A program made the translations under genes and the position numbers. Of a stretch of DNA of 64,000 nucleotides, positions 26,008 to 33,485 are shown one piece after another (the first letter of the stretch is position 1; every line of letters starts with the position of its first letter). The stretch lies in the NCBI GenBank assembly GCA_001570385.1, contig BBYL01000007.1, positions 682,001-746,000 of the forward strand. The letters are read 5' to 3'. A model generated the notes under the pieces. It saw only the letters and a list, made by a program, of their open reading frames with translations. It did no database searches and was not told where the DNA came from. Origin of the DNA: Microtetraspora glauca. Its GTDB lineage: Bacteria > Actinomycetota > Actinomycetes > Streptosporangiales > Streptosporangiaceae.

Positions 26008-26907
26008 ATGGAGTGGCGATCCGAGCCCACCGAAGCCGAGGAATTGTCCTTCGGGGGCGACACCGACCGCGAGCCGCGGCTGTCCGCCTGGGTGCGGTCC
26101 CACACGAGGGCGGTCATCGTCGCGATGTCGGCCGTCGTGCTCCTGGCCGCGCTGGGTGCGGGCGGTTGGTTCCTCTACCGCCAGTCGCGGCTTCCTGAGG
26201 ACCCGCCCGCGGGCCCCTGGCCCCGGCAGGTGAAGTTCGTCGTCGACATGTGCGGTGGCAGGCGGCCCTACGGATCCTGCCCGGACGGCGATCCCGCCAC
26301 CACGCGGCAGGTCCGGGCGGTCGAGGAGAAGCTCCGAACCCTCCCCGATGTCACCGGGGTGACGTTCATCGGCAGGGACGAGGCGTACGCGAAGGTCGTG
26401 GCCTTCTACCGGGCCGAGGGCGATGCGGTGGACATCATCAACAAGGAGGCGTTCGCGGATTCCTTCGAGGGCGAGCTGAGAAGCCCGGAGGTCTTCGCCC
26501 GGGTGGCCCACGAGGTGGGCTCCCTCCCCGGCGTGGGCGTCGTACGCCGCGCGCCGATCAGCTTCTGGCTGGGCAAGGCCGACGTCTCCGTCGAGTTCTG
26601 CACCGCGACCCTGCTGAACGAGAACTGCGGTGAAGGCCCGGCCAGCGAGCGGCAGAAACAGGCCGTGCTCGACCGCCTGCACGATCTGGCAGGGGTACGG
26701 ACCGTCTACTTCGCCGATCGTGCGCATGGGCTCAAGGAACGACGCGCGTACGTCGCGGGCGGGCCGGAGGACGGGGCCACCATGCGCGAGGAGGACGTCC
26801 CCGAGTGCTTCTACGTGAAGCTCGACGACCCGGGGCAGGTGAGGAGCATCCAGAAGGCGCTGGAAAAGATGCCCGGAGTTCTCACCGTCTGGCCGGTCTC
26901 CATGTGA
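26008..26907 (+). CDS. Single-pass membrane protein with two FtsX-ectodomain-like modules
   Basis: 299 residues. A short N-terminal tail with EAEELSFGGDTDREP, one membrane helix (about 35-57), then an extracellular part. Two modules are visible: VKFVVDMC... VTGVTFIGRDEAYAKVVAFY ... LPGVGVV (about 75-185) and ISFWLGKADVSVEFC ... VRTVYFADRAHGLKERRAYV ... CFYVKLDDPGQVRSIQKALE ... MPGVLTV (about 185-299). These match the FtsX extracellular-domain pattern (V-x-F-S-x-E-E-A, then FYVKLxDP, then PGV). True FtsX has four helices and an FtsE partner; neither is here. It may bind cell-wall hydrolases or sense the wall. Paralog at 27073. Confidence 0.75.
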   Translation: MEWRSEPTEAEELSFGGDTDREPRLSAWVRSHTRAVIVAMSAVVLLAALGAGGWFLYRQSRLPEDPPAGPWPRQVKFVVDMCGGRRPYGSCPDGDPATTRQVRAVEEKLRTLPDVTGVTFIGRDEAYAKVVAFYRAEGDAVDIINKEAFADSFEGELRSPEVFARVAHEVGSLPGVGVVRRAPISFWLGKADVSVEFCTATLLNENCGEGPASERQKQAVLDRLHDLAGVRTVYFADRAHGLKERRAYVAGGPEDGATMREEDVPECFYVKLDDPGQVRSIQKALEKMPGVLTVWPVSM

Positions 26908-26933
26908 TCGTCGCCGGTCCCCATGTGATCGTC
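26892..26933. repeat. 21-bp tandem duplication at the 3' end of the FtsX-like gene
   Basis: GCCGGTCTCCATGTGATCGT plus C (26892-26912) is repeated directly (26913-26933) with one mismatch. The first unit spans the TGA stop of the FtsX-like gene. Like the copy at 14728-14759, the duplication sits on a stop codon. Confidence 0.7.
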
Positions 26934-27060
26934 GTTCGCCGATCGTGTCCGGGGTCTCGCCGCCGTGGGTGAAGCAGGCGTGCGACCCGGCGTGGGTGCG
27001 CGCGGCTTCGGGTGGAACCGGCAGTGGAGGAACACCCCTCTCAGGGAACGATCACGGCGC

Positions 27061-27066
27061 TAAGGT
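27061..27066 (+). promoter_or_regulatory. -10 element of a probable leaderless promoter
   Basis: TAAGGT, six bases before ATG 27073, matching the arrangement in front of the paralog at 26008. Confidence 0.5.
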
Positions 27067-27072
27067 CTGCGC

Positions 27073-28038
27073 ATGGATTTATCGGCGGATACTCCGGAAA
27101 CCGAGGAGTTGTCTTTCGGGCCGGACTCCGTTCGGGAGCCGGAACCGGCCACCGGGGGTCTGCGGGGCCTCGGTTCCCGCCTGAGGGCGTCGCGGGTGTG
27201 GAGACCGGGAGTGTGGAAGCCGATCGCGGCGGCCGCGTCGATGGGCCTCCTCATCGTCGGAGCCGTGGCCGACGGTCCCGGGCGCCTCGTGCCGCTGCTG
27301 CCGCCCCCCGACGGCCCCTGGCCCGAGACCGGCACCTTCTCCGCCTTCCTGTGCGATGAGAAGCCCAGCGTGTGGCGAGCGTGCCAAGTGCGCGAATCCG
27401 TGCCGCTCACGGATGGGGAGAAGGCGGCCATCGAGGTGGCGCTCGCGGCGATGCCCGAGGTCACGGGCTTTCGGTTCGAGACCCGCGAAGAGGCCTTCGC
27501 GAACCTCAAAAAGGAGCGCGAGACCGGAATAGGGGTCGATGTCGCTTCTCGTGCGGTTCTCGACACGATGGACGCGAGCGACATGCCCGAGTCCTACAGA
27601 GGAGAGCTCGGCCCGGGGGACTGGCGCGCGGCGATGGACCGGCTCGAGAACCTTCCGGGAGTATCCAACGTGTCCGCCAACCTGGACAGCTTCTGGGAGG
27701 GCAAGGCCGATGCCGTGGTCGCCATGTGCCCGAGGAAGGTTTCCGGGATCCCGGCCTGCGAAGCGCGCGGCCGGGCCACCGAGAGCGAGGAGCAGGCCGT
27801 CAGCGGCCGGATCCGCCGGCTGCCGGGTGTCGAGAAGCTCTACTTCGCGAACTGGATGCGCGCGCTGCGAGAGTTCCAGCACAGCTCGTGGAAACCGATC
27901 GGCTCCGTCGCGGAGCGCTCCTTGGCGCCCGACGCCTTCTATGTCAAGCTCGCCGACCCCTCGACGTATCCGCAGGTCGAGGAGGCGCTCACCGGTATGG
28001 CCGGGGTGGCCTTCGTGAAGAGGCTGACCATGCCGTAG
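27073..28038 (+). CDS. Second single-pass protein with duplicated FtsX-ectodomain-like modules
   Basis: 321 residues, paralog of the preceding gene. The cytoplasmic tail ETEELSFGPDSVREP repeats the motif of the first copy, followed by a membrane helix (about 49-68) and two FtsX-like modules: TFSAFLC ... VTGFRFETREEAFANLKKER ... MPESYRGEL ... LPGVSNV and FWEGKADAVVAMC ... VEKLYFANWMRALREFQHSS ... DAFYVKLADPSTYPQVEEAL ... MAGVAFV. Conserved Cys pairs in both copies could form disulfides outside the cell. Same orientation, 165 bases downstream, with its own TAAGGT promoter-like element. Function unknown; wall-related signalling is inference. Confidence 0.75.
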   Translation: MDLSADTPETEELSFGPDSVREPEPATGGLRGLGSRLRASRVWRPGVWKPIAAAASMGLLIVGAVADGPGRLVPLLPPPDGPWPETGTFSAFLCDEKPSVWRACQVRESVPLTDGEKAAIEVALAAMPEVTGFRFETREEAFANLKKERETGIGVDVASRAVLDTMDASDMPESYRGELGPGDWRAAMDRLENLPGVSNVSANLDSFWEGKADAVVAMCPRKVSGIPACEARGRATESEEQAVSGRIRRLPGVEKLYFANWMRALREFQHSSWKPIGSVAERSLAPDAFYVKLADPSTYPQVEEALTGMAGVAFVKRLTMP

Positions 28039-28109
28039 CGCGTCGCACGAGCCCGCGCCGTAGGGCTTGGTTCGCTGTCGCCGTAGTTGTCCCTGGCAGG
28101 GTTCGTGGC

Positions 28110-28205
28110 GTGAGTGACCCATGCTGCCCGGCCGTCGCGCGGATCGAGAAGTCGCTCACCGGCATGGCGGGCGTGGCGCAAGTGACACCGGTGGTCCGGC
28201 CGTAG
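28110..28205 (+). pseudogene. Probable remnant of a third FtsX-like copy
   Basis: The frame ending in a TAG at 28203-28205 encodes RIEKSLTGMAGVAQVTPVV, closely resembling the C-terminal end of the preceding paralog (QVEEALTGMAGVAFVKRL). Only about 31 codons from GTG 28110 survive. It is best read as the leftover 3' end of a third tandem copy, though a tiny translated peptide cannot be excluded. Confidence 0.5.
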
Positions 28206-28260
28206 CGGGCCGGGGACCCTACGAGATCGTGATGTGGGGTCGGGGGTCGCCGGGGCAGAG

Positions 28261-28266
28261 TACCCT
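28261..28266 (+). promoter_or_regulatory. -10 element of a possible leaderless promoter
   Basis: TACCCT, eight bases before GTG 28275; no clear -35 is seen. Confidence 0.35.
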
Positions 28267-28274
28267 TGCCGGAC

Positions 28275-29204
28275 GTGAGCACGCCCGATACCTCTGGAAG
28301 CGCCGTGATCCCCGCCGAAACCCCATACGTGACGATCGTCCTGCCCTGTTACAACGAGCAGGATCACGTGATCGACGAGGTCGAGCGCATCTGCGCGGCC
28401 ATGGACGCCAGCGGTTACACCTACGAGCTGCTCGCCGTGGACGACTGCTCCAGCGACGAGACGCTCGCGCGGCTCCAGGAGGCGGCGCCGCGTTTCCCGC
28501 ACATGCGGATCAAGGCGTTCCACCGCAACGGCGGATCGGGCACGGTGCGCAGGATCGGCTCCCAGGAGGCCCGGGGCGAGATCGTCGTGTGGACCGACGC
28601 CGACATGACCTACCCCAACGAGCGCATCCCCGAGCTGGTCGGCATCCTGGAGAAGGACTCGACCATCGACCAGGTGGTCGGCGCGCGGACCACCGAGGAA
28701 GGCTCGCACAAGTTCCTGCGGGTGCCCGCCAAGTGGTTCATCCGCAAGGTCGCGGAGCGGCTCGCCGGGCAGAAGATCCCCGACCTCAACTCCGGCCTGC
28801 GGGCGTTCCGCAAGTCGGTCGCCAAGCCGTACCTCCGGCTGCTGCCGCCCGGGTTCTCCTGCGTCACGACGATCACGCTGTCGTTCCTGTCGAACCAGCA
28901 CGACGTCTACTACCTGCCGATCGAGTACAGCAAGCGGGCCGGGAAGTCGAAGTTCAGCTTCATCTCCGACGCCTACCGCTACATCCTGCAGGTGCTGCGG
29001 ATGGTGATGTACTTCAATCCGCTCAAGGTTCTCATGCCGCCCGCGATCTGGCTGGTCGGCATCGGCGTGGTGAAGGGGGTCTACGACAACATCAAGACCC
29101 CGTTCTACCTGGCCGGAAACACGACCGTGATCTTCATTTCCGGCCTGCTGATCGGGTCGCTGGCATTGCTCGCCGACCTGATCGTCCGCTCGCGTGCCGA
29201 GTGA
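28275..29204 (+). CDS. Dolichyl-phosphate-mannose synthase-like family 2 glycosyltransferase
   Basis: 309 residues from GTG 28275, eight bases after TACCCT; TTG 28266 would add three residues. The catalytic part shows VTIVLPCYNEQDHV, LLAVDDCSSDETL, the metal motif TDADMTYP and a SGLRAFRKSV acceptor region. Two C-terminal hydrophobic helices (about 235-305) anchor it, as in polyprenyl-phosphate glycosyltransferases. It may load a sugar on polyprenyl phosphate for the GT-C-like enzymes nearby. The stop lies four bases before the start of the next glycosyltransferase. Confidence 0.88.
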   Translation: MSTPDTSGSAVIPAETPYVTIVLPCYNEQDHVIDEVERICAAMDASGYTYELLAVDDCSSDETLARLQEAAPRFPHMRIKAFHRNGGSGTVRRIGSQEARGEIVVWTDADMTYPNERIPELVGILEKDSTIDQVVGARTTEEGSHKFLRVPAKWFIRKVAERLAGQKIPDLNSGLRAFRKSVAKPYLRLLPPGFSCVTTITLSFLSNQHDVYYLPIEYSKRAGKSKFSFISDAYRYILQVLRMVMYFNPLKVLMPPAIWLVGIGVVKGVYDNIKTPFYLAGNTTVIFISGLLIGSLALLADLIVRSRAE

Positions 29205-29208
29205 CGCG

Positions 29209-30285
29209 ATGAGGATCGCGGTCGTCGGCCCGACCTACCCCTACAAGGGAGGCGGCGCGCAGCACACCACCGAACTGGCCCACCGGCTGCGGGCGCGTGG
29301 CCACGACGTGGTGATCGAGTCGTGGAAGGCGCAGTACCCCTCCTTCCTCTATCCCGGACAGCAGACGATCGACACGCCGGAGGGCGAGCCGTACCCCGAG
29401 ACGCGCCGCGAGCTCGACTGGCGACGGCCCGACGGCTGGGTCCGCCGCGGACGGCGGCTGCGCGGCGCCGACCTCGTGATCCTGGCCGTCCTCAGCCCCG
29501 TGCAGGTGCCCGCCTACCTCGGCATCCTGTACGGCCTGCGCCGCCGGACCCGGGTGGTGGCGCTGTGCCACAACGTGCTTCCGCACGAGAGCAAGCCGTA
29601 CGACCGGCCGTTGATGAAGGCGCTGCTCGCCCGGGTCGACGCGGTCCTGGCGCATTCGGAGCAGCAGGCGGAGCTGGCCCGGGGACTCACCGGGGTCCCG
29701 GTGGGGGTGTCCGCGCTCGCGCCGCATCTGCCCGCGCGCGGCCTCCCGGCCTCGCGGGAGCGCGAGCCGGGGCGCGAGCTGCTCTTCTTCGGCATCGTCC
29801 GGCCGTACAAGGGGCTCGACCTGCTGCTGCGGGCGCTCGCCCGGGTGCCGGACGTGCGCCTCACGGTCGCGGGCGAGTTCTGGGGCGGCCTGGAGGAGAC
29901 CAGGGCGCTCATCGGCGAGCTCGGGCTGGACGACCGGGTCGAGCTGCGGCCGGGGTACGTCGCGGCCGACGACGTGCCCGGCCTGTTCGCGCGGGCCGAC
30001 GCCCTCGTGCTCCCGTACCGCTCGGCGACGGCGAGCCAGAACGTGTGGCTCGGTCACGAGCACGGCGTCCCGGTCATCGCGACCAGGGTCGGCGCGCTTC
30101 CCGACAACGTGACCGACGACGTGGACGGCCTGCTCGTCGAGCCGGGCTCCGTGGACGCGCTCGCGGACGCGATCACGCGCTTCTACGAGCCGGGTACGGC
30201 ACGGCGGCTGGCCGAGGGGGTCAAGGCCGTCGATCCCGGGCCCTTCTGGGACACCTACGTCGACACGCTGCTCGGCCTTTCCTGA
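29209..30285 (+). CDS. Family 4 glycosyltransferase
   Basis: 358 residues from ATG 29209 (MRIAVVGPTYPYKGG, the natural N-terminus); GTG 29194 overlapping the previous gene is an alternative. N-terminal GT-B domain with GGGAQHTTELAHRLRARGHD and ALCHNVLPHESKPYD; donor domain with LLFFGIVRPYKGLDLLLRAL, VAGEFWGG, VLPYRSATASQNVW and HGVPVIATRVGALPDNV. Retaining sugar transfer at the cytoplasmic membrane face is expected. The last 31 bases overlap the converging flippase-like gene. Confidence 0.88.
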   Translation: MRIAVVGPTYPYKGGGAQHTTELAHRLRARGHDVVIESWKAQYPSFLYPGQQTIDTPEGEPYPETRRELDWRRPDGWVRRGRRLRGADLVILAVLSPVQVPAYLGILYGLRRRTRVVALCHNVLPHESKPYDRPLMKALLARVDAVLAHSEQQAELARGLTGVPVGVSALAPHLPARGLPASREREPGRELLFFGIVRPYKGLDLLLRALARVPDVRLTVAGEFWGGLEETRALIGELGLDDRVELRPGYVAADDVPGLFARADALVLPYRSATASQNVWLGHEHGVPVIATRVGALPDNVTDDVDGLLVEPGSVDALADAITRFYEPGTARRLAEGVKAVDPGPFWDTYVDTLLGLS

Positions 30286-31202
30286 CCGAGCGGGAGGGCG
30301 GGACGCGGCAGGGTGCGGGCGAGGAGGAAGCCGAGCCCGGCCCAGGCCGCGTCGCCCAGCGTGAACGCCACCCGCGACACGACGGCGACCACCAGGGCCC
30401 TCGGGGTGTCCAGGACGGGCGCGAGCGCGACGACCATCGCCCCTTCGCGTACGCCGATGCCCGCGGGGACCACGACCGTCAGGATGCCGGTCGCCCAGGC
30501 CAGTGCGTACGCCCCGGCGGCGACGGCGTAGAGCGTGAGCCCGCCGGACCGCATGTCGGCGACCAGGACCCACAGGTGGATGCCGTAGCAGAGCCAGCCG
30601 ATCATCGTCCAGGTGGCCGCCCTGAGCATGTCCGCACCGCTCAGCACCCGGTCGAGGGGCTCCTTGCGGGCGATCCTGAGGGCGAGGTTCAGGCCCCAGG
30701 TGAGTACGCGGGGGTGCAGGCCGACGAGGATGAGCGGGATCAGCGCCAGCAGGTGCCACGCCTGACCGGCGATCTGCCGGGAGAGGGTGGCCGCCGCCAG
30801 CGTGAGCGCGCAGCCGAGCGACGTGACCAGGGCGAGCGCCGTGGCGCTGAACGTGCGCCGAGGGGGCGCTCCGTGGTCGCGGGCCAGCTCCATCATGGCC
30901 GCGAACGCCCACACTGAGCCGGGGATGTACTTGCCGAGTTGCCCCACGTAGAGCACGCGCGCGGCCACACGGAAGGGCAGCCGCGAGCCGATCCCGCCCA
31001 GGACGGCCATCCAGGCGAGCAGCATGAAGGCGTAGCTGACGAGTACGGCGGCGAGGCATCCGGCCAGCGACCACCACGACAGCCGGACAAGCGCGGCCGA
31101 GGTGTCGGTCCAGTTCCTGGCCAGGCCGTACCCGAGGAAGGCCAGCGCGACCAGGGCCAGGAGGCCCCTGAGCAGTCGGCTCGACCGCAGGCGGCTCAGC
31201 AT
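30255..31202 (-). CDS. Lysylphosphatidylglycerol synthase TM-family protein (flippase-like)
   Basis: 315 residues from ATG 31202, which lies six bases after TACTCT and so looks leaderless. About eight hydrophobic helices; YVGQLGKYIPGSVWAF and TVVVPAGIGVREGAMVVALA are the family blocks. Without the soluble aminoacyl-transferase domain of MprF, such proteins are usually lipid flippases or transport helpers for glycolipids. A paralog lies at 32328-33338 on the other strand, with a methyltransferase between them. Its 3' end overlaps the converging glycosyltransferase by 31 bases. Confidence 0.85.
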   Translation of the reverse strand: MLSRLRSSRLLRGLLALVALAFLGYGLARNWTDTSAALVRLSWWSLAGCLAAVLVSYAFMLLAWMAVLGGIGSRLPFRVAARVLYVGQLGKYIPGSVWAFAAMMELARDHGAPPRRTFSATALALVTSLGCALTLAAATLSRQIAGQAWHLLALIPLILVGLHPRVLTWGLNLALRIARKEPLDRVLSGADMLRAATWTMIGWLCYGIHLWVLVADMRSGGLTLYAVAAGAYALAWATGILTVVVPAGIGVREGAMVVALAPVLDTPRALVVAVVSRVAFTLGDAAWAGLGFLLARTLPRPALPLGQERPSSVST

Positions 31203-31208
31203 CCGCCA

Positions 31209-31214
31209 AGAGTA
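31209..31214 (-). promoter_or_regulatory. -10 element of a probable leaderless promoter
   Basis: TACTCT on the minus strand, six bases before ATG 31202. Confidence 0.45.
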
Positions 31215-31357
31215 CGGCCCGAAGCTACCGTTTGGTAGGGGTGGGTTGTCCACAAGGTGGGCCGAGCCCGCCCCGGCGCGCCGGTACTGTTGGGCGGCGT
31301 GGGAAGCGGAGGAGTGGTGAGAGGGCCGATGAGCGGCCGGGGAGTGGTGAGCGACCG

Positions 31358-32203
31358 GTGAGCAGGCAACGCGCCGCCCAGCTGGAGTACTCCGAGTTCC
31401 AGTCCGCGATGCTGGACGAGGAGAAGCGCCGCCGCAAGGCCGCCAAGATCATCGCGGTGCTCGGGCACTTCCTCGGCGCCGAGGATCCCGCCCGCCCGCT
31501 GGCCGGGCTGACCGTCGCCGACATCGGCTGTTCCGCCGGGTTCATCGCCGACGAGCTCGCCGGCGCGGGAGCGAGCCGCACGTTCGGGGTGGACATCGAC
31601 GTCCCCGGTCTGCGGAGGGCGGCGGAGCGGTTCGGCGAGCGGGTCGAGTTCGTGTGCGCGGACGGTGGCGCGCTGCCGTTCCCCGACGGCTCGGTCGACG
31701 TGCTGGTGTTCAACCACATCTACGAGCACGTGGTGGACCCCGACGCGGTGATCAAGGACATGCACCGGGTGCTCGCCGACGACGGCGTGCTCTACCTGGG
31801 CCTCGGCAACCGGCTCGGCGTCATGGAGCCGCACTACAAGCTGCCGTTCCTGTCCTACCTGCCGCCTGCCGCCGCCGACCGCTATGTGCGGGCGTTCGGC
31901 CGGGCGGACAACTACTACGAGCGCTTCCGCACCCGGGGCGGCCTGCGCAGGATGCTCAGGGACTTCCACGTGTGGGACTACACGTTCCCGGTGCTGGCCT
32001 CGCCCGAGCGGTTCGCCGGCGGCGAGCTGTTCCCCGGCGCGGTGGGCCGGGTCGCCAAGAGCACCCTGGAGCGGGCGCCGCGCGAGGCGCTCCGGGCCCT
32101 GCTGCCCATCGTGCCGACGTACCTGTGGGTCGCGACCAGGACGCCGCGCCGCCCGCGCGGACCCGTGCTTCCGCAACCGCCCGAGCCGGTGCGCACACGA
32201 TGA
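31358..32203 (+). CDS. SAM-dependent class I methyltransferase
   Basis: 281 residues from GTG 31358. The SAM-binding loop is LTVADIGCSAGFIADEL, followed by FGVDIDVPGL (motif with the ribose-binding acid), CADGGALPFPDGSVDVLVFN and YEHVVDPDAVIKDMHRVL, the Methyltransf_11 pattern. The C-terminal half (YYERFRTRGGLRRMLRDF) may recognise the substrate. Flanking flippase-like and glycosyltransferase genes suggest an O-methylated polysaccharide or lipid substrate. Its TGA overlaps the ATG of a small repeat ORF (ATGA). Confidence 0.87.
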   Translation: MSRQRAAQLEYSEFQSAMLDEEKRRRKAAKIIAVLGHFLGAEDPARPLAGLTVADIGCSAGFIADELAGAGASRTFGVDIDVPGLRRAAERFGERVEFVCADGGALPFPDGSVDVLVFNHIYEHVVDPDAVIKDMHRVLADDGVLYLGLGNRLGVMEPHYKLPFLSYLPPAAADRYVRAFGRADNYYERFRTRGGLRRMLRDFHVWDYTFPVLASPERFAGGELFPGAVGRVAKSTLERAPREALRALLPIVPTYLWVATRTPRRPRGPVLPQPPEPVRTR

Positions 32204-32264
32204 CCGACGCCCACACGATGACCGGTGCCCACGCCATGACCGGTGCCCACGCCATGACCGGTGC
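32200..32264 (+). repeat. 18-bp tandem repeat, about 3.6 units
   Basis: Units of the form ATGACCGGTGCCCACGCC start at 32200, 32218, 32236 and 32254 (last incomplete). Units two and three are identical, the first differs at several bases. The period of 18 keeps the reading frame. Confidence 0.85.
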
Positions 32265-32331
32265 GCGACGCCGAGAGCCGGGCGGGGCGGCGGCGAAGGA
32301 TCGGACGGGGGAGCGGGCGGTGCGCCGGTGA
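32200..32331 (+). CDS. Small hexapeptide-repeat ORF coupled on both sides
   Basis: 43 codons. ATG 32200 overlaps the methyltransferase stop as ATGA, and its TGA (32329-32331) overlaps the GTG of the flippase-like gene as GTGA. The peptide begins MTDAHT-MTGAHA-MTGAHA-MTGARR and ends in an Arg/Ala-rich tail (DRTGERAVRR). It may be a real coupled peptide, or an expanded repeat whose only task is to carry ribosomes from one gene to the next. No homolog is known to me. Confidence 0.5.
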   Translation: MTDAHTMTGAHAMTGAHAMTGARRREPGGAAAKDRTGERAVRR

Positions 32332-33338
32332 CCGGGCGCAAGGCCCTCCGGCTGCTCTTCCTGGCCGTCGCGCTGGGCTTCGGCGGGTGGGCGGTCGCGA
32401 GCCGGTGGACCGAGGTGTCGGCGGGCTTCGCGCGGCTGTCCTGGCCGGAGCTCGGCGGTTCCCTGCTCGCCGTGGTCGCGGCGCTGGTCTGCGGCATGAT
32501 GATGTGGCGGGCCCTGCTCGCCGACCTCGGCTCGCCGCTGGCGTTCCGGGACGCCGCGAAGATCTTCTTCATCGGCCAGCTCGGGAAGTACATCCCCGGA
32601 TCGCTCTGGCCGGTGCTGGCCCAGATGGAGATGGGCCGTGACCACGCCATCCCGAGATCGCGCAGCGCGGCGGCGTACTTCCTGACCTATCCCGTCTATC
32701 TGGGCAGCGGGTTGCTGACGGCGGCCGTGACGCTGCCGGTGCTCGCGGGCGGCTCGGTGGCGAAGTTCGCCTGGCTGCTGCTGCTGATCCCGGTGCTCGC
32801 GGCCGCCCTGCATCCCTCCGTGGTCAACTGGGGCATCAATCTCGGGCTCAGGCTGCTGCGCAAGCCGCCGCTGGAGCGGCCCCTGAGCCGGCGTGGCGTG
32901 CTCGTCGCGTGCGGCTGGGCCTTCGCCGGTTGGGCCGCGTACGGCACGCACCTCGCCCTGCTCGTCCACGGCCTCGGCGCGACGGGGCCGAAGGCGGCGC
33001 TGTTGAGCGTCGGCGCGTTCGCGCTGGCCTGGTGCCTGGGCTTCATCGTGGTGATCGCCCCCGCGGGCGTGGGGGTGCGCGAGGTCGCGATGGTCGCGGC
33101 ACTGGCGCCGGTGCTCAGCCAGGACACCGCGATCGCCGCGACGCTCTGCTCCCGGCTGATCGTCTCGGTGGGCGATCTCGTGTGTGCGGCCCTCGCCGGG
33201 ATCTCCGCGCGGCGGGCGGCACTCGTGGCCGCCGGGAGATCCGGGACCTCCGGCGCCGTCTCCCCGAGCGCGCATGAGAGCACGTCCGGGAGCACGTCGG
33301 ACGTCACGCCGGGGCCGGAGGATTCGCGGCGGGAATAG
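32328..33338 (+). CDS. Lysylphosphatidylglycerol synthase TM-family protein (second copy)
   Basis: 336 residues from GTG 32328, which overlaps the TGA of the upstream repeat ORF. Family blocks IGQLGKYIPGSLWPV and VVIAPAGVGVREVAMVAALA mirror the copy at 30255-31202. About eight membrane helices and a Ser/Thr-rich hydrophilic C-terminal tail. Likely a flippase or lipid-transport partner for the locus. The plus-strand order methyltransferase, repeat ORF, this gene forms one coupled operon. Confidence 0.85.
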   Translation: MTGRKALRLLFLAVALGFGGWAVASRWTEVSAGFARLSWPELGGSLLAVVAALVCGMMMWRALLADLGSPLAFRDAAKIFFIGQLGKYIPGSLWPVLAQMEMGRDHAIPRSRSAAAYFLTYPVYLGSGLLTAAVTLPVLAGGSVAKFAWLLLLIPVLAAALHPSVVNWGINLGLRLLRKPPLERPLSRRGVLVACGWAFAGWAAYGTHLALLVHGLGATGPKAALLSVGAFALAWCLGFIVVIAPAGVGVREVAMVAALAPVLSQDTAIAATLCSRLIVSVGDLVCAALAGISARRAALVAAGRSGTSGAVSPSAHESTSGSTSDVTPGPEDSRRE

Positions 33339-33461
33339 CGTGCGATCGAGGACACACCGGCCGCCGATGGTTTTGTGTGATTCACGGCATTTGCCAGGTC
33401 AGCGGAATTTTCCGGGCAGGTCTCAGGTCGGGCACATCTGGTTTCCTCACGGCGTCCTGCG

Positions 33462-33480
33462 GATCGTTAGGCTAACCTCG
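33462..33480 (+). promoter_or_regulatory. Iron-box-like sequence over the -10 region
   Basis: GTTAGGCTAACCT matches the core of the DtxR/IdeR/DmdR consensus TWAGGTWAGSCTWACCTWA at 14 of 19 positions; the outer arms do not match. It contains TAACCT (33473-33478), a candidate -10 seven bases before GTG 33486. A bound regulator here would block transcription. Motif match only. Confidence 0.4.
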
Positions 33481-33485
33481 CCAAT

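Noticed and set aside
26008..28038. Annotating these genes as ftsX
   Set aside because: Only the outer-domain pattern is present; the FtsX permease helices and the ftsE partner are absent.
32200..32264. CRISPR-like short repeats
   Set aside because: Units are contiguous without spacers, keep a reading frame, and no cas gene is present.
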